The notes under the pieces were generated by a model, which made no database searches, was not told the DNA's origin, and worked only from the letters and a program-made list of their open reading frames with translations. Below are positions 26,253 to 35,319 of a stretch of DNA of 46,415 bases, piece after piece. The stretch spans positions 1-46,415 of the forward strand of contig CAZIKF010000038.1 in NCBI GenBank assembly GCA_964539825.1, read 5' to 3'. This DNA is from CAZIKF01 sp964539825 (lineage in GTDB: Bacteria; Muiribacteriota; UBA6191). The first letter of the stretch is position 1. Every line of letters begins with the position of its first letter. The position numbers and the translations under genes are program-made.

Positions 26253-26356
26253 CAGAACCCCCGTGGTTGAATTCGAGAAGAACAAAGGCATTTACCGTGT
26301 TGGCGCGTATCATACCCGTGCGAACACCATGGTCAAGCAGAAACTTCAATTGGGGC

Positions 26357-28351
26357 TTAAAATGCATAGGAAAGCCCAAAACCAATGGAACGCCCCTGCT
26401 CAGGTACACCAATTTCTGAATCAAGAATCGATGGAGTTTTCAGTTCACGATTAAAGGCGTTTCTGATCCATAAGTAGATGCGAGTGTTCTCTGAGAGTTC
26501 ATAATCCAGTCCCAGGTCAGCTCTGATATAAGTGGCCAAAGGCTGCGGACTAACAAAATTAACCTGACCTGGTCCATCTTTCCAGTCCTTCATCACTCGC
26601 GTTCCCAGCCAGAGACTCCAGGGCCTACCTGGGACGTGATAGCTTCCTTGAAGATTCAAGACGATTCCTGGAAAGGAATCATATGACTTATCCGTATTTT
26701 CGTTGATTCCGCTAATCCGAGAACCAGAGAAGTCCAGATTCCAGGTTTTTCCTAATTTCTTCCGGTAGGTGAGTTCTAAGCCGCTGGATCGATTTTTCTC
26801 AAAGTTGATAAAGGTTTTGCTAAGTCCATCGACCTGAATTCCATCGGTCCAGCGATTTTCAAAATAAGTGAGGTTTAACTTTGAAGTTCTTCCTTTTTTC
26901 AGATAAATGATCTCATAGGAGTCTATTTCCTCTGGATGAATCATAGGATCACCTTTTGTTCCACCACGAAAACCCTGCAACTCTCCAGCAGTGGGTGCGC
27001 GAAACGCGTTACCATACAAGAATTTCCAGGAGGTTTGGGGATCAACCAGGTAGACTAATCCAAGCCTGGGAGTGATCTGATTTCCAAAACCGGGATATTG
27101 ATCGAGCCTGAGCCCGTAATGTAGGTATAACCGGTGATCCCGAATCCTTGTTCGAGCCTGGTAGAATAATCCCTTCACCGTATTGGAGAGTCCTTCAAAG
27201 TTATCGGGTCCCACTCCAGTGGATAAGAAGCCTACATAGGTATCCTTTACACCTAGTCTATCCAGGTCCAATCCGAGAACCCATCTCGTTTTGTGTCCCT
27301 CTCGTTCGGGCTGCCTCAAGCGGAATTGTATACCCGTACGGGTGTCTCTTCTGCCGACAATCTGCTGATCAGCCGGAGGTGTGGTGTCCAACTGGTAGCC
27401 GAAGTGGGAGCTCCAATGGTAAAGATTGGTCTCAAAGGTCCTTTGAGCGGAAAGGGTACGCTCCAGGGATGCTTTATAGAAGTTGAACCTTGTGTCAGCA
27501 TAGACATTATCAGTGATAGCGCCAAAGAAAGGGGCAAAAGCAGATGCGAAGCCTGGAGACTCATCCGTTTCCCACTGGTGTGATAAAAAGGTGAAATGAA
27601 CCTTTTGGGCCCTCTCGCTCTGCTCCTTTGACCACTTCAGCAGAGCTGTTCCAGCCTGCCAGGTTTCCTCACGGGTTTGTTCTCCAAGGAGTTGATAGCT
27701 TCTGAATTTGAGGTTCTGTGACCCCTGTCCACTCACGGAAAAATTGGCACTTAGTCGCTCTTCCCTTCCTATTTTCTGGCTTGCACGCAGGGTAAATTCG
27801 GAATCTTTAGCACTGCTTGAGCTAACATAGAATCCTGCTTCATTTCTGCGTGGATCATAGGTTTTCATAGCAATGATCCCGCTGAATGCATCCGCTCCGT
27901 AAAGAGCAGACCCCGGACCCCGAATAACCTCTAATGAATCAAAAATTTGCGGGTTTAGATTAGATCGACCATAAAGACCTGTTCGAAAAGAAAGATTATT
28001 AATAGGGATTCCATCAATGAGAAAGGCTTTGCCTCGAACAACATTAGTGTTGCCCGAAAATCCACGAATCGCCACTCCAGTTCCACCGAAGCTGGAATAG
28101 GTCACAACACCGGGAAGAAAGTCGAGTAGATCGCGTAGACCTTTCCTGGATCCACGATGAGTCCAGTCCTTGCGATTGATTACACTGAAACTAGAAGGTG
28201 TTTCTAATTCACCTTCTTCAAAGAGGGAAGGGACCCTTACTTTTACCTCCAGGAGTTCTTCCAGTGAATAGGAAAATAAATCAGCGGTGTAGAAAGACGG
28301 CTGAATCAGCCAGAAGAAACCAAATACACCAATCCAGAGCCGTAAGAGCAT
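26357..28351 (-). CDS. TonB-dependent outer membrane receptor
   Basis: The protein is about 664 residues from the ATG at 28351. That start gives a hydrophobic signal peptide, MLLRLWIGVFGFFWLIQPSF; an upstream ATG at 28426 would bury it. The plug domain follows (about 40-165) with GLRDLLDFLPGVVTYSS, GVAIRGFSG, FLIDGIPIN and EVIRGPGSALYGADAFSG. A 22-strand-type barrel ends IGFGLSYAF with a terminal Phe, as expected for BAM-assembled proteins. The family imports siderophores, cobalamin, sugars and similar ligands, and this one most resembles the BtuB/FepA/CirA type. The substrate is unknown. It lies 170 bp after the SecA-like gene and could belong to the same transcript or have its own promoter. 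Confidence 0.92.
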   Translation of the reverse strand: MLLRLWIGVFGFFWLIQPSFYTADLFSYSLEELLEVKVRVPSLFEEGELETPSSFSVINRKDWTHRGSRKGLRDLLDFLPGVVTYSSFGGTGVAIRGFSGNTNVVRGKAFLIDGIPINNLSFRTGLYGRSNLNPQIFDSLEVIRGPGSALYGADAFSGIIAMKTYDPRRNEAGFYVSSSSAKDSEFTLRASQKIGREERLSANFSVSGQGSQNLKFRSYQLLGEQTREETWQAGTALLKWSKEQSERAQKVHFTFLSHQWETDESPGFASAFAPFFGAITDNVYADTRFNFYKASLERTLSAQRTFETNLYHWSSHFGYQLDTTPPADQQIVGRRDTRTGIQFRLRQPEREGHKTRWVLGLDLDRLGVKDTYVGFLSTGVGPDNFEGLSNTVKGLFYQARTRIRDHRLYLHYGLRLDQYPGFGNQITPRLGLVYLVDPQTSWKFLYGNAFRAPTAGELQGFRGGTKGDPMIHPEEIDSYEIIYLKKGRTSKLNLTYFENRWTDGIQVDGLSKTFINFEKNRSSGLELTYRKKLGKTWNLDFSGSRISGINENTDKSYDSFPGIVLNLQGSYHVPGRPWSLWLGTRVMKDWKDGPGQVNFVSPQPLATYIRADLGLDYELSENTRIYLWIRNAFNRELKTPSILDSEIGVPEQGRSIGFGLSYAF

Positions 28352-28520
28352 GGTTGAGCGTGCAGATGCGCGTAGAAATGTGAAGGAACTACTTCCTAAG
28401 GTAAACCCATCTAAACACCGATTCAAGTCTTTTCCTAAATGATTGACCAGACCAGGTGTTTTGGAGGATTGTTGCCTTGGAAAGAGATTGTGAGGCCAGT
28501 GCTAAAGCAATGACTCTGCT

Positions 28521-30482
28521 TCAGCGCGAGAAAGATAGCATCTGGTTCAGGCTAAAGTCCTTCTCTAGAATTTTTCCCCGAATCTTGGAGGACTGTTTAT
28601 CCGCCACCAGTTGAAAGTGATGATAAGCTTTTGAACCCAAAACCCTACCAAAATAACTCTGCACGATTCCCGACAAAAAATTACGAATCAACTTTGGACA
28701 GAGATGTTCGAGGACAACATCTTCAATACTCAAAATCTCCCTCACGGTTCCAGCCTGTCCCTGCCGGGCCGCTCTTCCAAACAATTGCAGGTCTACCCGA
28801 ACAGACTCATGCCTTTGAGTGGAGATTACATGCAGCCCACCCAATTCAGACACATCTTCTGCCAGGATAATATCTGTCCCTCTACCAGCCATATTGGTCG
28901 CTATGGTGATACGTCCCCTCTCACCGGCGATAGAAATAATCTTGGCTTCCTCCTCATGATAAAGCGCATTTAAAAGAACACACTCAATACCGCTTTTGGC
29001 GAGTAAGTCCGCCAGATCTTCACTCTCTTTAATCGTTCGGGTACCTACTAGAATGGGTCTGGAGGTCTCATGTATTGAAATAATTTCCGTTACCACAGCC
29101 TCCCATTTCTCAGCGGCGGTTTCTAAAAGGAGGTAAGGAAGAAGCTTGTAGGTATTATTTATCCTCTTGGGTACTCTGATGGTTGGGAGTTTGTAGATCT
29201 GCCATAGTTCATTTTCCAACCTTTGAAGGGTACCGCTCATTCCGGACAGCTTTTTGTACAAACGAAAGAAACGCTGGAAGCTCATGCGAGTATGAGTTTC
29301 GGTGGGATCGGTTAACTCTACCCCCTCCTTCGCTTCAACGGCCTGATGAAGTCCGGCACCCCATGAGCGGTTTTTCATCAACCTCCCTGTTTTCTCATCC
29401 ACGATGACGCACTCGCCTTCCTCATTTACAATATAGTGACTGTCACGCTTATAAAACTCTCTTGCGGCAAGGGCTTGTTTCATCAGAAAATCCCGACGTT
29501 CCCTGGATTTCCAGATCGCAGGAAGCATGTCAGATAGCGGGGATAGCTTCTCCTCTCCTAAAGAAGTGAATTTAATCTCGTGAAATTTGTGATTTACGGT
29601 GTAATCAATATCGATTTCAAGCTTAGAAGCAATTTCAAATGCTGCATGCGTAGCCTCTTTTAGGATCTCATTTTTTGTTGGAGCAGAAATAATCAAAGGT
29701 GTGGTTGCTTCATCAGCAAGGACACTATCGGCTTCATCAATTATTGCGGTATACAGACCCCTCATAACTTGAACTTTTCGAGTGGATTGAGGTGAAAGTT
29801 TTTCAATGAGGTAGCGGTCGAAGCTGATTTGTTCGTGTTCAGTTCTGTCCCTCAGAAAATCGGCCAGAAGTTCCTTGCTCGTGGCATACACTACGTCACA
29901 AAGGTAATTAGCGTGCCGCATGGCTTGATCCTGCTCCGCGACGACACAACTCACGCTTACGTTGCAACCTTCAAAGAGCGGTCTCATGGAATCCGCGTCT
30001 CTACTCGCCAGATAATCATTTGAAGTTACTATGTGTACCGGATTCCCCTCCCATGCTGCCAGTACACCTGCCACAGCGGCTGTAATCGTCTTTCCTTCTC
30101 CAGGAAGCATCTCAATTACAAAGCCATGATACTGAGCGAGAACTCCCATGATTTGGACGGAAAAAGGTCTCATTCCCAGTTTGCGATAGGAGAGCTCGGA
30201 AATTCGAGCAAGAGCCAGATTGAACTGTGACTTCCTCTTTACCCTTTTCATTCGAAATTGATGACGCCAACTTTCAACTTGCTCCATTAAATTAGAATCT
30301 TCCAGATCCGCTAATTCCAGGGAGAGTTCATAGATTTTCTCAGCTTGCCTGCGAAATCTGGCCGGAGAAAACAACCGTTTGTAAACTTTGCCCACAAGAG
30401 TGTGGGTAAGAGCATCCAGGCCCCCATATGACTTTTTCTCTTCGGGGACATTGAATCTCTTATATTCAGCGGAAAGATTCAT
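28521..30482 (-). CDS. Short accessory SecA-like ATPase
   Basis: This 653-residue cytosolic motor has SecA motifs. NBD1 has MLPGEGKTITA (Lys131), VTSNDYLASRDAD and IIDEADSVLADEA. A preprotein-crosslinking domain follows with HQAVEAKEGV. NBD2 has KKLSGMSGT, NMAGRGTDIIL, GGLHVISTQRHES, and QLFGRAARQGQAG. Canonical SecA is 800-900 residues. This one ends about 80 residues after NBD2, so the full helical scaffold/wing region and the C-terminal zinc segment are missing. It is therefore not the housekeeping SecA. It is the last gene of the exoprotein operon, overlapping the M50-HlyD stop as TGATG, which argues for a dedicated role in exporting the operon's substrate. Confidence 0.88.
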   Translation of the reverse strand: MNLSAEYKRFNVPEEKKSYGGLDALTHTLVGKVYKRLFSPARFRRQAEKIYELSLELADLEDSNLMEQVESWRHQFRMKRVKRKSQFNLALARISELSYRKLGMRPFSVQIMGVLAQYHGFVIEMLPGEGKTITAAVAGVLAAWEGNPVHIVTSNDYLASRDADSMRPLFEGCNVSVSCVVAEQDQAMRHANYLCDVVYATSKELLADFLRDRTEHEQISFDRYLIEKLSPQSTRKVQVMRGLYTAIIDEADSVLADEATTPLIISAPTKNEILKEATHAAFEIASKLEIDIDYTVNHKFHEIKFTSLGEEKLSPLSDMLPAIWKSRERRDFLMKQALAAREFYKRDSHYIVNEEGECVIVDEKTGRLMKNRSWGAGLHQAVEAKEGVELTDPTETHTRMSFQRFFRLYKKLSGMSGTLQRLENELWQIYKLPTIRVPKRINNTYKLLPYLLLETAAEKWEAVVTEIISIHETSRPILVGTRTIKESEDLADLLAKSGIECVLLNALYHEEEAKIISIAGERGRITIATNMAGRGTDIILAEDVSELGGLHVISTQRHESVRVDLQLFGRAARQGQAGTVREILSIEDVVLEHLCPKLIRNFLSGIVQSYFGRVLGSKAYHHFQLVADKQSSKIRGKILEKDFSLNQMLSFSR

Positions 30483-32629
30483 CAGATTTTATAGCGGCGC
30501 TGCATAAGCTGAACCGTTCCCCTGCGTAGCTGCTCCCACAGAGACTTGGGCGGCAAGTCGATTCTGAGTTCCCCTGTCCTGCCATGCAGTAATGAAACAG
30601 GAGCTATGCCCTGCTCCAGGGATGCATGGACCTCAAAAAAGGATTCGGCTGTCGTCATTCCATCTTGCTGGTTGACCTGAATGCTACCACCACCGAACCA
30701 GCCTAAGGCTACGGAAGGCAATTGCTTTCGTTCAAAGGGTATGACCTGAACTGAGGAGGCCGCCAGGGTAAATTCCTCGCGTCCATAGATTTTAACTTCA
30801 CCGCTGGATTTTGTATGGCTAAACAGATTGGAGGCCTGCTCCTGGGAGACAACCGCGAAAAAGCGCATCTCGTCATCTGGAATGATGGCACCCAGCTCAG
30901 AACCTAACGAAAGCCAGACATTCTTATACTTATCAAGATCTGGAGCAACCCAATGACCATCAACCTGGGCCAGAATATCGTGTTGTATTTTCTTACCCTC
31001 TAATCTGAGGACCTTTCTTTCCAGAAACTTCAATCTTTCCGCGATTGGCTTGAGATCAGCGATATCAATTTTCCGGGCCTTTAATTCCAGGGCTCTACTT
31101 TCTGCCAATTGTGCTTCTGTTGCCCGGATCTCCAATTCAAGCTCAGGATTTTCAAGGCTCATCAGCAGATCACCTTTAGAGATCCGCTGACCTGTGCGTA
31201 CCTTGATTTCATGAAGGATACCCGCTACCGGGGTATAAACCGTCAAAAACCCCTGCGCCTGAATCACACCGGGGGCACGAATTCCATCCGAGGCTGGGTA
31301 AATGCAGAGTCCAAATACGGCAGCCCCCACCACTAGACTTGTGACCAGGTATGCTCTTTTGCGCTGCCTTCCAAGTCTTTGATCGGTAAATAGATAAGTA
31401 AGACCCTTCCATATCGGTCTTAGGATCCAGGCAAACAGAGAAAGAATAAGAATCAAAATCCCAGCTTCAAACCATTGATCAAGCACGAACATGGCAATGG
31501 CAATGGAGATTAAGATTCGATAGAGAAAGCTGAAAAACCCATATAACAAGAGCCAAAAGCCCTCAGATAGAGAATCAGCCGGTGGGAAAATTTCCTTGAT
31601 TCCATAAAGAAGGTGTTCTATGCAATAAAACCACTGTTTCTTAGCCCTTTCAGCCAGGTTGGGAATCTCCAGCCAATCAGACAAAATATAGTAGGAATCC
31701 AATCTGGTCAGGGGATTTCCATTAAAAAAGAAGCTGGAAATAGAACCGATCATCATGACATTGAAAGCAATTCCGCGCACCAGCCCCTCTCCGGAATTTG
31801 CCCAGATCCAAACCGCGATCGAGGCAAAAAACAGCTCCACGATCATCCCGGCCGCACCCACCAGTACTCGATGCCATTTATTTCGGAAGGCCCAACTGCT
31901 GCTTGCGTCCATATAAGGCAAGGGTGTGAAAACCAGAAACATTATGCCCATTGTATGAACCTCTCCACCAAACCTCTTGGTCATAGCGGCATGACCTAGC
32001 TCGTGAAACACTTTAAGGCTAACCAGGCAAATGTAGAGGTAGACCAGATTGGAGGGAGCCAGCATACCCTGGCTCTGTTCAAAGAGTTCTCTAAAGTTTG
32101 AAATGGCTACTGTGGCCCCTAAACAAACTACTAAAATCCAGATTATCAGTCCCGGAACACTAATCAATAGATCAATGATTGGTTTGGACTTTTTTAGAAA
32201 TTGCTCAGGATCCCAGAGTGGAATTTTGAGGAATAAGATCGACATAAAGGTACTGGTGAAGAACCGTTTTCGGCCCTCCTTGTACCTTTCAAACAGTCTT
32301 TCCGAGTCCCCTTTGTTCTGAAAATAGAGCAAGTTGCCATGGTGAAGCTGAGACAGAAGCCGAATGACTTCATCCTGCGTCGGGGTATCATCAGGACGAA
32401 TCTTGAGACATTCCTCCCAGGTCTGCTCCACAGTCTGGTCGGCATTGAGCCTGATTAAAAACTCGTACGCCTCCGGTCGAACCCGAAAAAAACGATTGTT
32501 GAAAGGGTCATGAAGAACATAAAAAGTGGAGCCTCGAAACAACTGTTTCTGAACTCGAACGGTGTATAACAGGTTTACCCTGAGATCCGCTATGCGATAC
32601 CAGGACTCGCTAAAAAGATTCCCCTGCAC
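30482..32629 (-). CDS. M50 site-2-protease / HlyD fusion with PqqD-like N-terminus
   Basis: This 715-residue inner membrane protein has an N-terminal region (about 20-110; FNNRFFRVRPEAYEFLIRL, then DEVIRLLSQLHHGNLLYF) resembling PqqD/RRE substrate-binding domains. A multi-helix M50 domain follows, with zinc motif HELGH (209-213) and a second-site NPLTRLDSYY. After another helix comes a HlyD-like part with lipoyl half-motif VYTPVAGILHEIKVRTGQRISKGD-type residues (about 455-520), a short coil and a beta-barrel. Such proteins are known as peptide zinc metalloprotease or YydH-like components of export loci. It may bind, process or guide the substrate while acting as an adaptor. It lies 12 nt after the GAF-HlyD gene. 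Confidence 0.85.
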   Translation of the reverse strand: MQGNLFSESWYRIADLRVNLLYTVRVQKQLFRGSTFYVLHDPFNNRFFRVRPEAYEFLIRLNADQTVEQTWEECLKIRPDDTPTQDEVIRLLSQLHHGNLLYFQNKGDSERLFERYKEGRKRFFTSTFMSILFLKIPLWDPEQFLKKSKPIIDLLISVPGLIIWILVVCLGATVAISNFRELFEQSQGMLAPSNLVYLYICLVSLKVFHELGHAAMTKRFGGEVHTMGIMFLVFTPLPYMDASSSWAFRNKWHRVLVGAAGMIVELFFASIAVWIWANSGEGLVRGIAFNVMMIGSISSFFFNGNPLTRLDSYYILSDWLEIPNLAERAKKQWFYCIEHLLYGIKEIFPPADSLSEGFWLLLYGFFSFLYRILISIAIAMFVLDQWFEAGILILILSLFAWILRPIWKGLTYLFTDQRLGRQRKRAYLVTSLVVGAAVFGLCIYPASDGIRAPGVIQAQGFLTVYTPVAGILHEIKVRTGQRISKGDLLMSLENPELELEIRATEAQLAESRALELKARKIDIADLKPIAERLKFLERKVLRLEGKKIQHDILAQVDGHWVAPDLDKYKNVWLSLGSELGAIIPDDEMRFFAVVSQEQASNLFSHTKSSGEVKIYGREEFTLAASSVQVIPFERKQLPSVALGWFGGGSIQVNQQDGMTTAESFFEVHASLEQGIAPVSLLHGRTGELRIDLPPKSLWEQLRRGTVQLMQRRYKI

Positions 32630-32641
32630 GCTTTGTGCTCC

Positions 32642-34495
32642 CTACCACCAGAATCTCAACCGAAAGAAGTTTACAATCCCTCTGGTCAAGATCCATAAGA
32701 TCGAACGCTCTCCCGCGTGAATCCGCCCTACCCCTGTCATACCAGGTCTCCACCAGTCTTTGGGCAGATCCTTGCACTTAGCCCTGACCAGGAAAAAATT
32801 GCCTTCTGCTGGATCAACCTGGGCAACCGGAACAATCCGCTCCACTTCAAATGGATACTTGTTTGAGGGATCACTAAGCAGCGCAAGTTCTCCATGGGAA
32901 TTTTCGCCAACCTGGTCGATATCTTCCTCCTGGACCTTGAGCTCAAGATAGATGCCAGTTGGTTCGGCAATCTTGAAAATCACCTCTCCCTTCGATACGG
33001 GAGCACCCTGGAGATCTTCCTGATCTCCTTCTACCAGGACCCCATCAAAGGGTGATTTGATAATAGATTGGTTTAGGAAGTAGCGGATTCGCTCCAGTTG
33101 AGCCAGAGCCTGGTCGCGTTTGGCATCTGAGATGGACATATCGGCCAACTTTCCATCAACCCGTGCCTTTTGTACTTCTCGGGAGAATCGAGTAACTTCT
33201 GCCCGTGCCTCTGCTTCGCGTAAATAAAGGTCCTGGGTATCCAGTTCCAGCAGTACCTGGTCCTTCTTTACCAGGTCCCCTTCACGACCATTTGCTCGGA
33301 ATACGACTCCATCATAGGGTGCTGAAATGTAAATTACCCGGTCCGTTGCTAATTGTGCCGTAGCCTCGATCTGAAAATCCCACTGACCTGTGAGCACATA
33401 GATCATTAAAATGGATCCTGCAATTACTGACAATTTGAGAACAGTCTTCTCCACCCCGATCCACCAACCCAACCAATCCTTGACCTTAAGAATTGCCCGC
33501 ATGATGAGCCAACGGTCGGTACGTTTCAGATTATCCAATAGGGTAGCAACCTGGTTCATTGCCAGCCTTAGGGTTAGAAGATCACGTTCTTCAAAAAATG
33601 AGTCGACTCTCTCAAGCACAACCACGGCGACGGGTTTTTCCTCCACCCTGAGGGGCAGGGTTACAATTTGCTTGAGGCCGTTGACTCTCAGGTATTTTTG
33701 ATGAGCCGCGGTAATCGTTCCGGGGGATCTCTCTCCAGGAATCGTAATTTCTTCATCCTGGTCCAAAGACTCTTCAAACAGTGCCTGAAGGTTGGTGACC
33801 GCATCCATATGTTTGTCAAATTTTTCCATATGTGAGATGGCGATTGGGATTACATATTCACCTCGAGACCAACCTATGCTCACTCGCGAACACTGGAATC
33901 GAGAAGAGAGATCATTCGCTAGCTTCATGCAAGAAAGAAGAAACTTTTTCTGAGAGGTGAGATTGGAGATAATCTCAAGCACATCAAGAAAACTCTGGTC
34001 CGTACCTGCCTCCACCACGGAGTCCGCTGAACTAAAATAGGAACGGGGAATATCGGCAATCAGTTGAGTACGTATCAGGATGTCATTAATCTGGGGACTT
34101 GCCATTCGATCAGCGAATCCAATAATGATGGATCCATTACGATCCTTGCCTTCTTCCACACAAAAAGCAATCGCGGTAGGCTGTGAAAATCCTGGAATGG
34201 TTGTTCGCAGTCTCTCAAATGCGTATCCATTGCTCTGAGCCCGCTCAGCGACTTGAAGTAGATTATCCTCAAGAGCTTGCCGGATCTGTTCTTTGTCAAG
34301 GTTGGTCCCAAAATCCTGGGCAAGGCTCCAGACATCCGCTGACTTTCCCCGCGTTAAACGTAAAACCCAGGAAGTTTTGCAAATACTGGCTACCCCGGAT
34401 AAAAACCTGGGCCAAAAGTCATCTTCTGAGCCAGGAAAAAACCTCAGAGAGCGTAGCTCTGCCAGCAGATTTCCTGGTTCAGCAGAATCCCTCAT
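32642..34495 (-). CDS. GAF-domain / HlyD-type membrane adaptor
   Basis: This 617-residue protein has one probable and one clear GAF-like domain in its N-terminal half (about 10-140 and 170-310). A membrane helix lies near 350-370 (VIAGSILMIYVL). The periplasmic half is HlyD-like, with a first lipoyl half (ISAPYDGVVFRANGREGDLV), a short coiled coil (about 430-475), a second lipoyl half (SIIKSPFDGVLVEGD) and a beta-barrel with WWRPGMTGVGRI. The end, WILTRGIVNFFRLRFWW, is aromatic and may re-enter the membrane. GAF domains sense small molecules or act as docking modules, so this could be a gated adaptor. It starts 11 nt after the preceding HlyD stop, within the exoprotein operon. Confidence 0.85.
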   Translation of the reverse strand: MRDSAEPGNLLAELRSLRFFPGSEDDFWPRFLSGVASICKTSWVLRLTRGKSADVWSLAQDFGTNLDKEQIRQALEDNLLQVAERAQSNGYAFERLRTTIPGFSQPTAIAFCVEEGKDRNGSIIIGFADRMASPQINDILIRTQLIADIPRSYFSSADSVVEAGTDQSFLDVLEIISNLTSQKKFLLSCMKLANDLSSRFQCSRVSIGWSRGEYVIPIAISHMEKFDKHMDAVTNLQALFEESLDQDEEITIPGERSPGTITAAHQKYLRVNGLKQIVTLPLRVEEKPVAVVVLERVDSFFEERDLLTLRLAMNQVATLLDNLKRTDRWLIMRAILKVKDWLGWWIGVEKTVLKLSVIAGSILMIYVLTGQWDFQIEATAQLATDRVIYISAPYDGVVFRANGREGDLVKKDQVLLELDTQDLYLREAEARAEVTRFSREVQKARVDGKLADMSISDAKRDQALAQLERIRYFLNQSIIKSPFDGVLVEGDQEDLQGAPVSKGEVIFKIAEPTGIYLELKVQEEDIDQVGENSHGELALLSDPSNKYPFEVERIVPVAQVDPAEGNFFLVRAKCKDLPKDWWRPGMTGVGRIHAGERSILWILTRGIVNFFRLRFWW

Positions 34496-34506
34496 AGATA
34501 TACTTT

Positions 34507-35319
34507 CTACTTTCCTGGAAGACGGACTTCAACAGTACTACCAGGAGTTATGGCCAGGTCCTGGTTGTCAAACTGAGCACGAACCAGCACCAATCCGCTT
34601 GCTTCATCCGCCATTGGGGAAACAAATACGATTTCAGCACGTCTCGTAGTGCCTGGCTCTCCAACAACAGGTTGAATAACAACTTCCGTACTTGCTCTAA
34701 AAAGTGATATTTCAGTAGCAGGAATATTGATCTCCACCTCACATCTTGAAACATTCACAAGGCGTAGAACCACAGCACCGGTCCTAACCCACTCTCCGCG
34801 GTCTACACCGATTTTCATAACCGTAGCTGATATTGGTGAGCGCAGGGTGTGCTGATGTAAAACAGTTTCGGAAATCTTGAACTCCAGCTCTTCCCTTTTC
34901 TCGGCCTCTCTTAGCTGTTCGATAGTACCCTGGCTAGCCAGGTAGCGGACCTCCTGCTGCATGACCTCATCTCTACTGACAGACCCCGACTTTGAGAAGA
35001 GTTCCTGAGTAGAGTCAAAAGTCTTCTTGAGAAGCTTGTCAGTCTTAACCTGTGTATTCAACCTGCTTTTATCCTCCCATGCGAGCTTTCTTCTTTTTGT
35101 CTCCAGGGATTGTAGTCGATCATCGAGGGATAGAAGGGAATCCCCCTGCTGTACTCTCTGGCCTTCCTTCACGATTACCGCTGAGAGAATTCCATCAAGA
35201 GAAAAGCTTAATTGAACATCTTCAACTGGATTTACAGAGGCTGTATAAGATTGAGCACAATCTACGGGGATCAGTAAAATAACAAGCAAACAAACCAGGG
35301 AAACTTTAGGTTTAACCAT
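34507..35319 (-). CDS. Periplasmic HlyD/RND-type adaptor
   Basis: The protein is 270 residues from the ATG at 35319, which overlaps the TolC-like stop as ATGGTTAA and is followed by a signal peptide (VSLVCLLVILLIPV). An upstream in-frame ATG at 35382 lacks this. It has two lipoyl half-motifs (LDGILSAVIVKEGQRVQQGD and SPISATVMKIGVDRGEWV) joined by a coiled-coil hairpin (about 80-150), then a barrel (VEINIPATEISLF, VFVSPMADEASGLV) ending with PGSTVEVRLP. Membrane fusion proteins of this form connect inner membrane parts with a TolC-type channel. No RND or ABC pump lies beside it, so its inner membrane partners are probably the two HlyD-fused proteins downstream. Confidence 0.87.
   Translation of the reverse strand: MVKPKVSLVCLLVILLIPVDCAQSYTASVNPVEDVQLSFSLDGILSAVIVKEGQRVQQGDSLLSLDDRLQSLETKRRKLAWEDKSRLNTQVKTDKLLKKTFDSTQELFSKSGSVSRDEVMQQEVRYLASQGTIEQLREAEKREELEFKISETVLHQHTLRSPISATVMKIGVDRGEWVRTGAVVLRLVNVSRCEVEINIPATEISLFRASTEVVIQPVVGEPGTTRRAEIVFVSPMADEASGLVLVRAQFDNQDLAITPGSTVEVRLPGK

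Noticed and set aside
28501..28525. Imperfect hairpin at the end of the SecA-like gene
   Set aside because: The 9-bp arms have a mismatch, overlap the coding end and have no T-run, so function cannot be supported.
28521..30482. Housekeeping SecA
   Set aside because: It is too short, lacks the C-terminal scaffold and zinc segment, and is embedded in the exoprotein operon.
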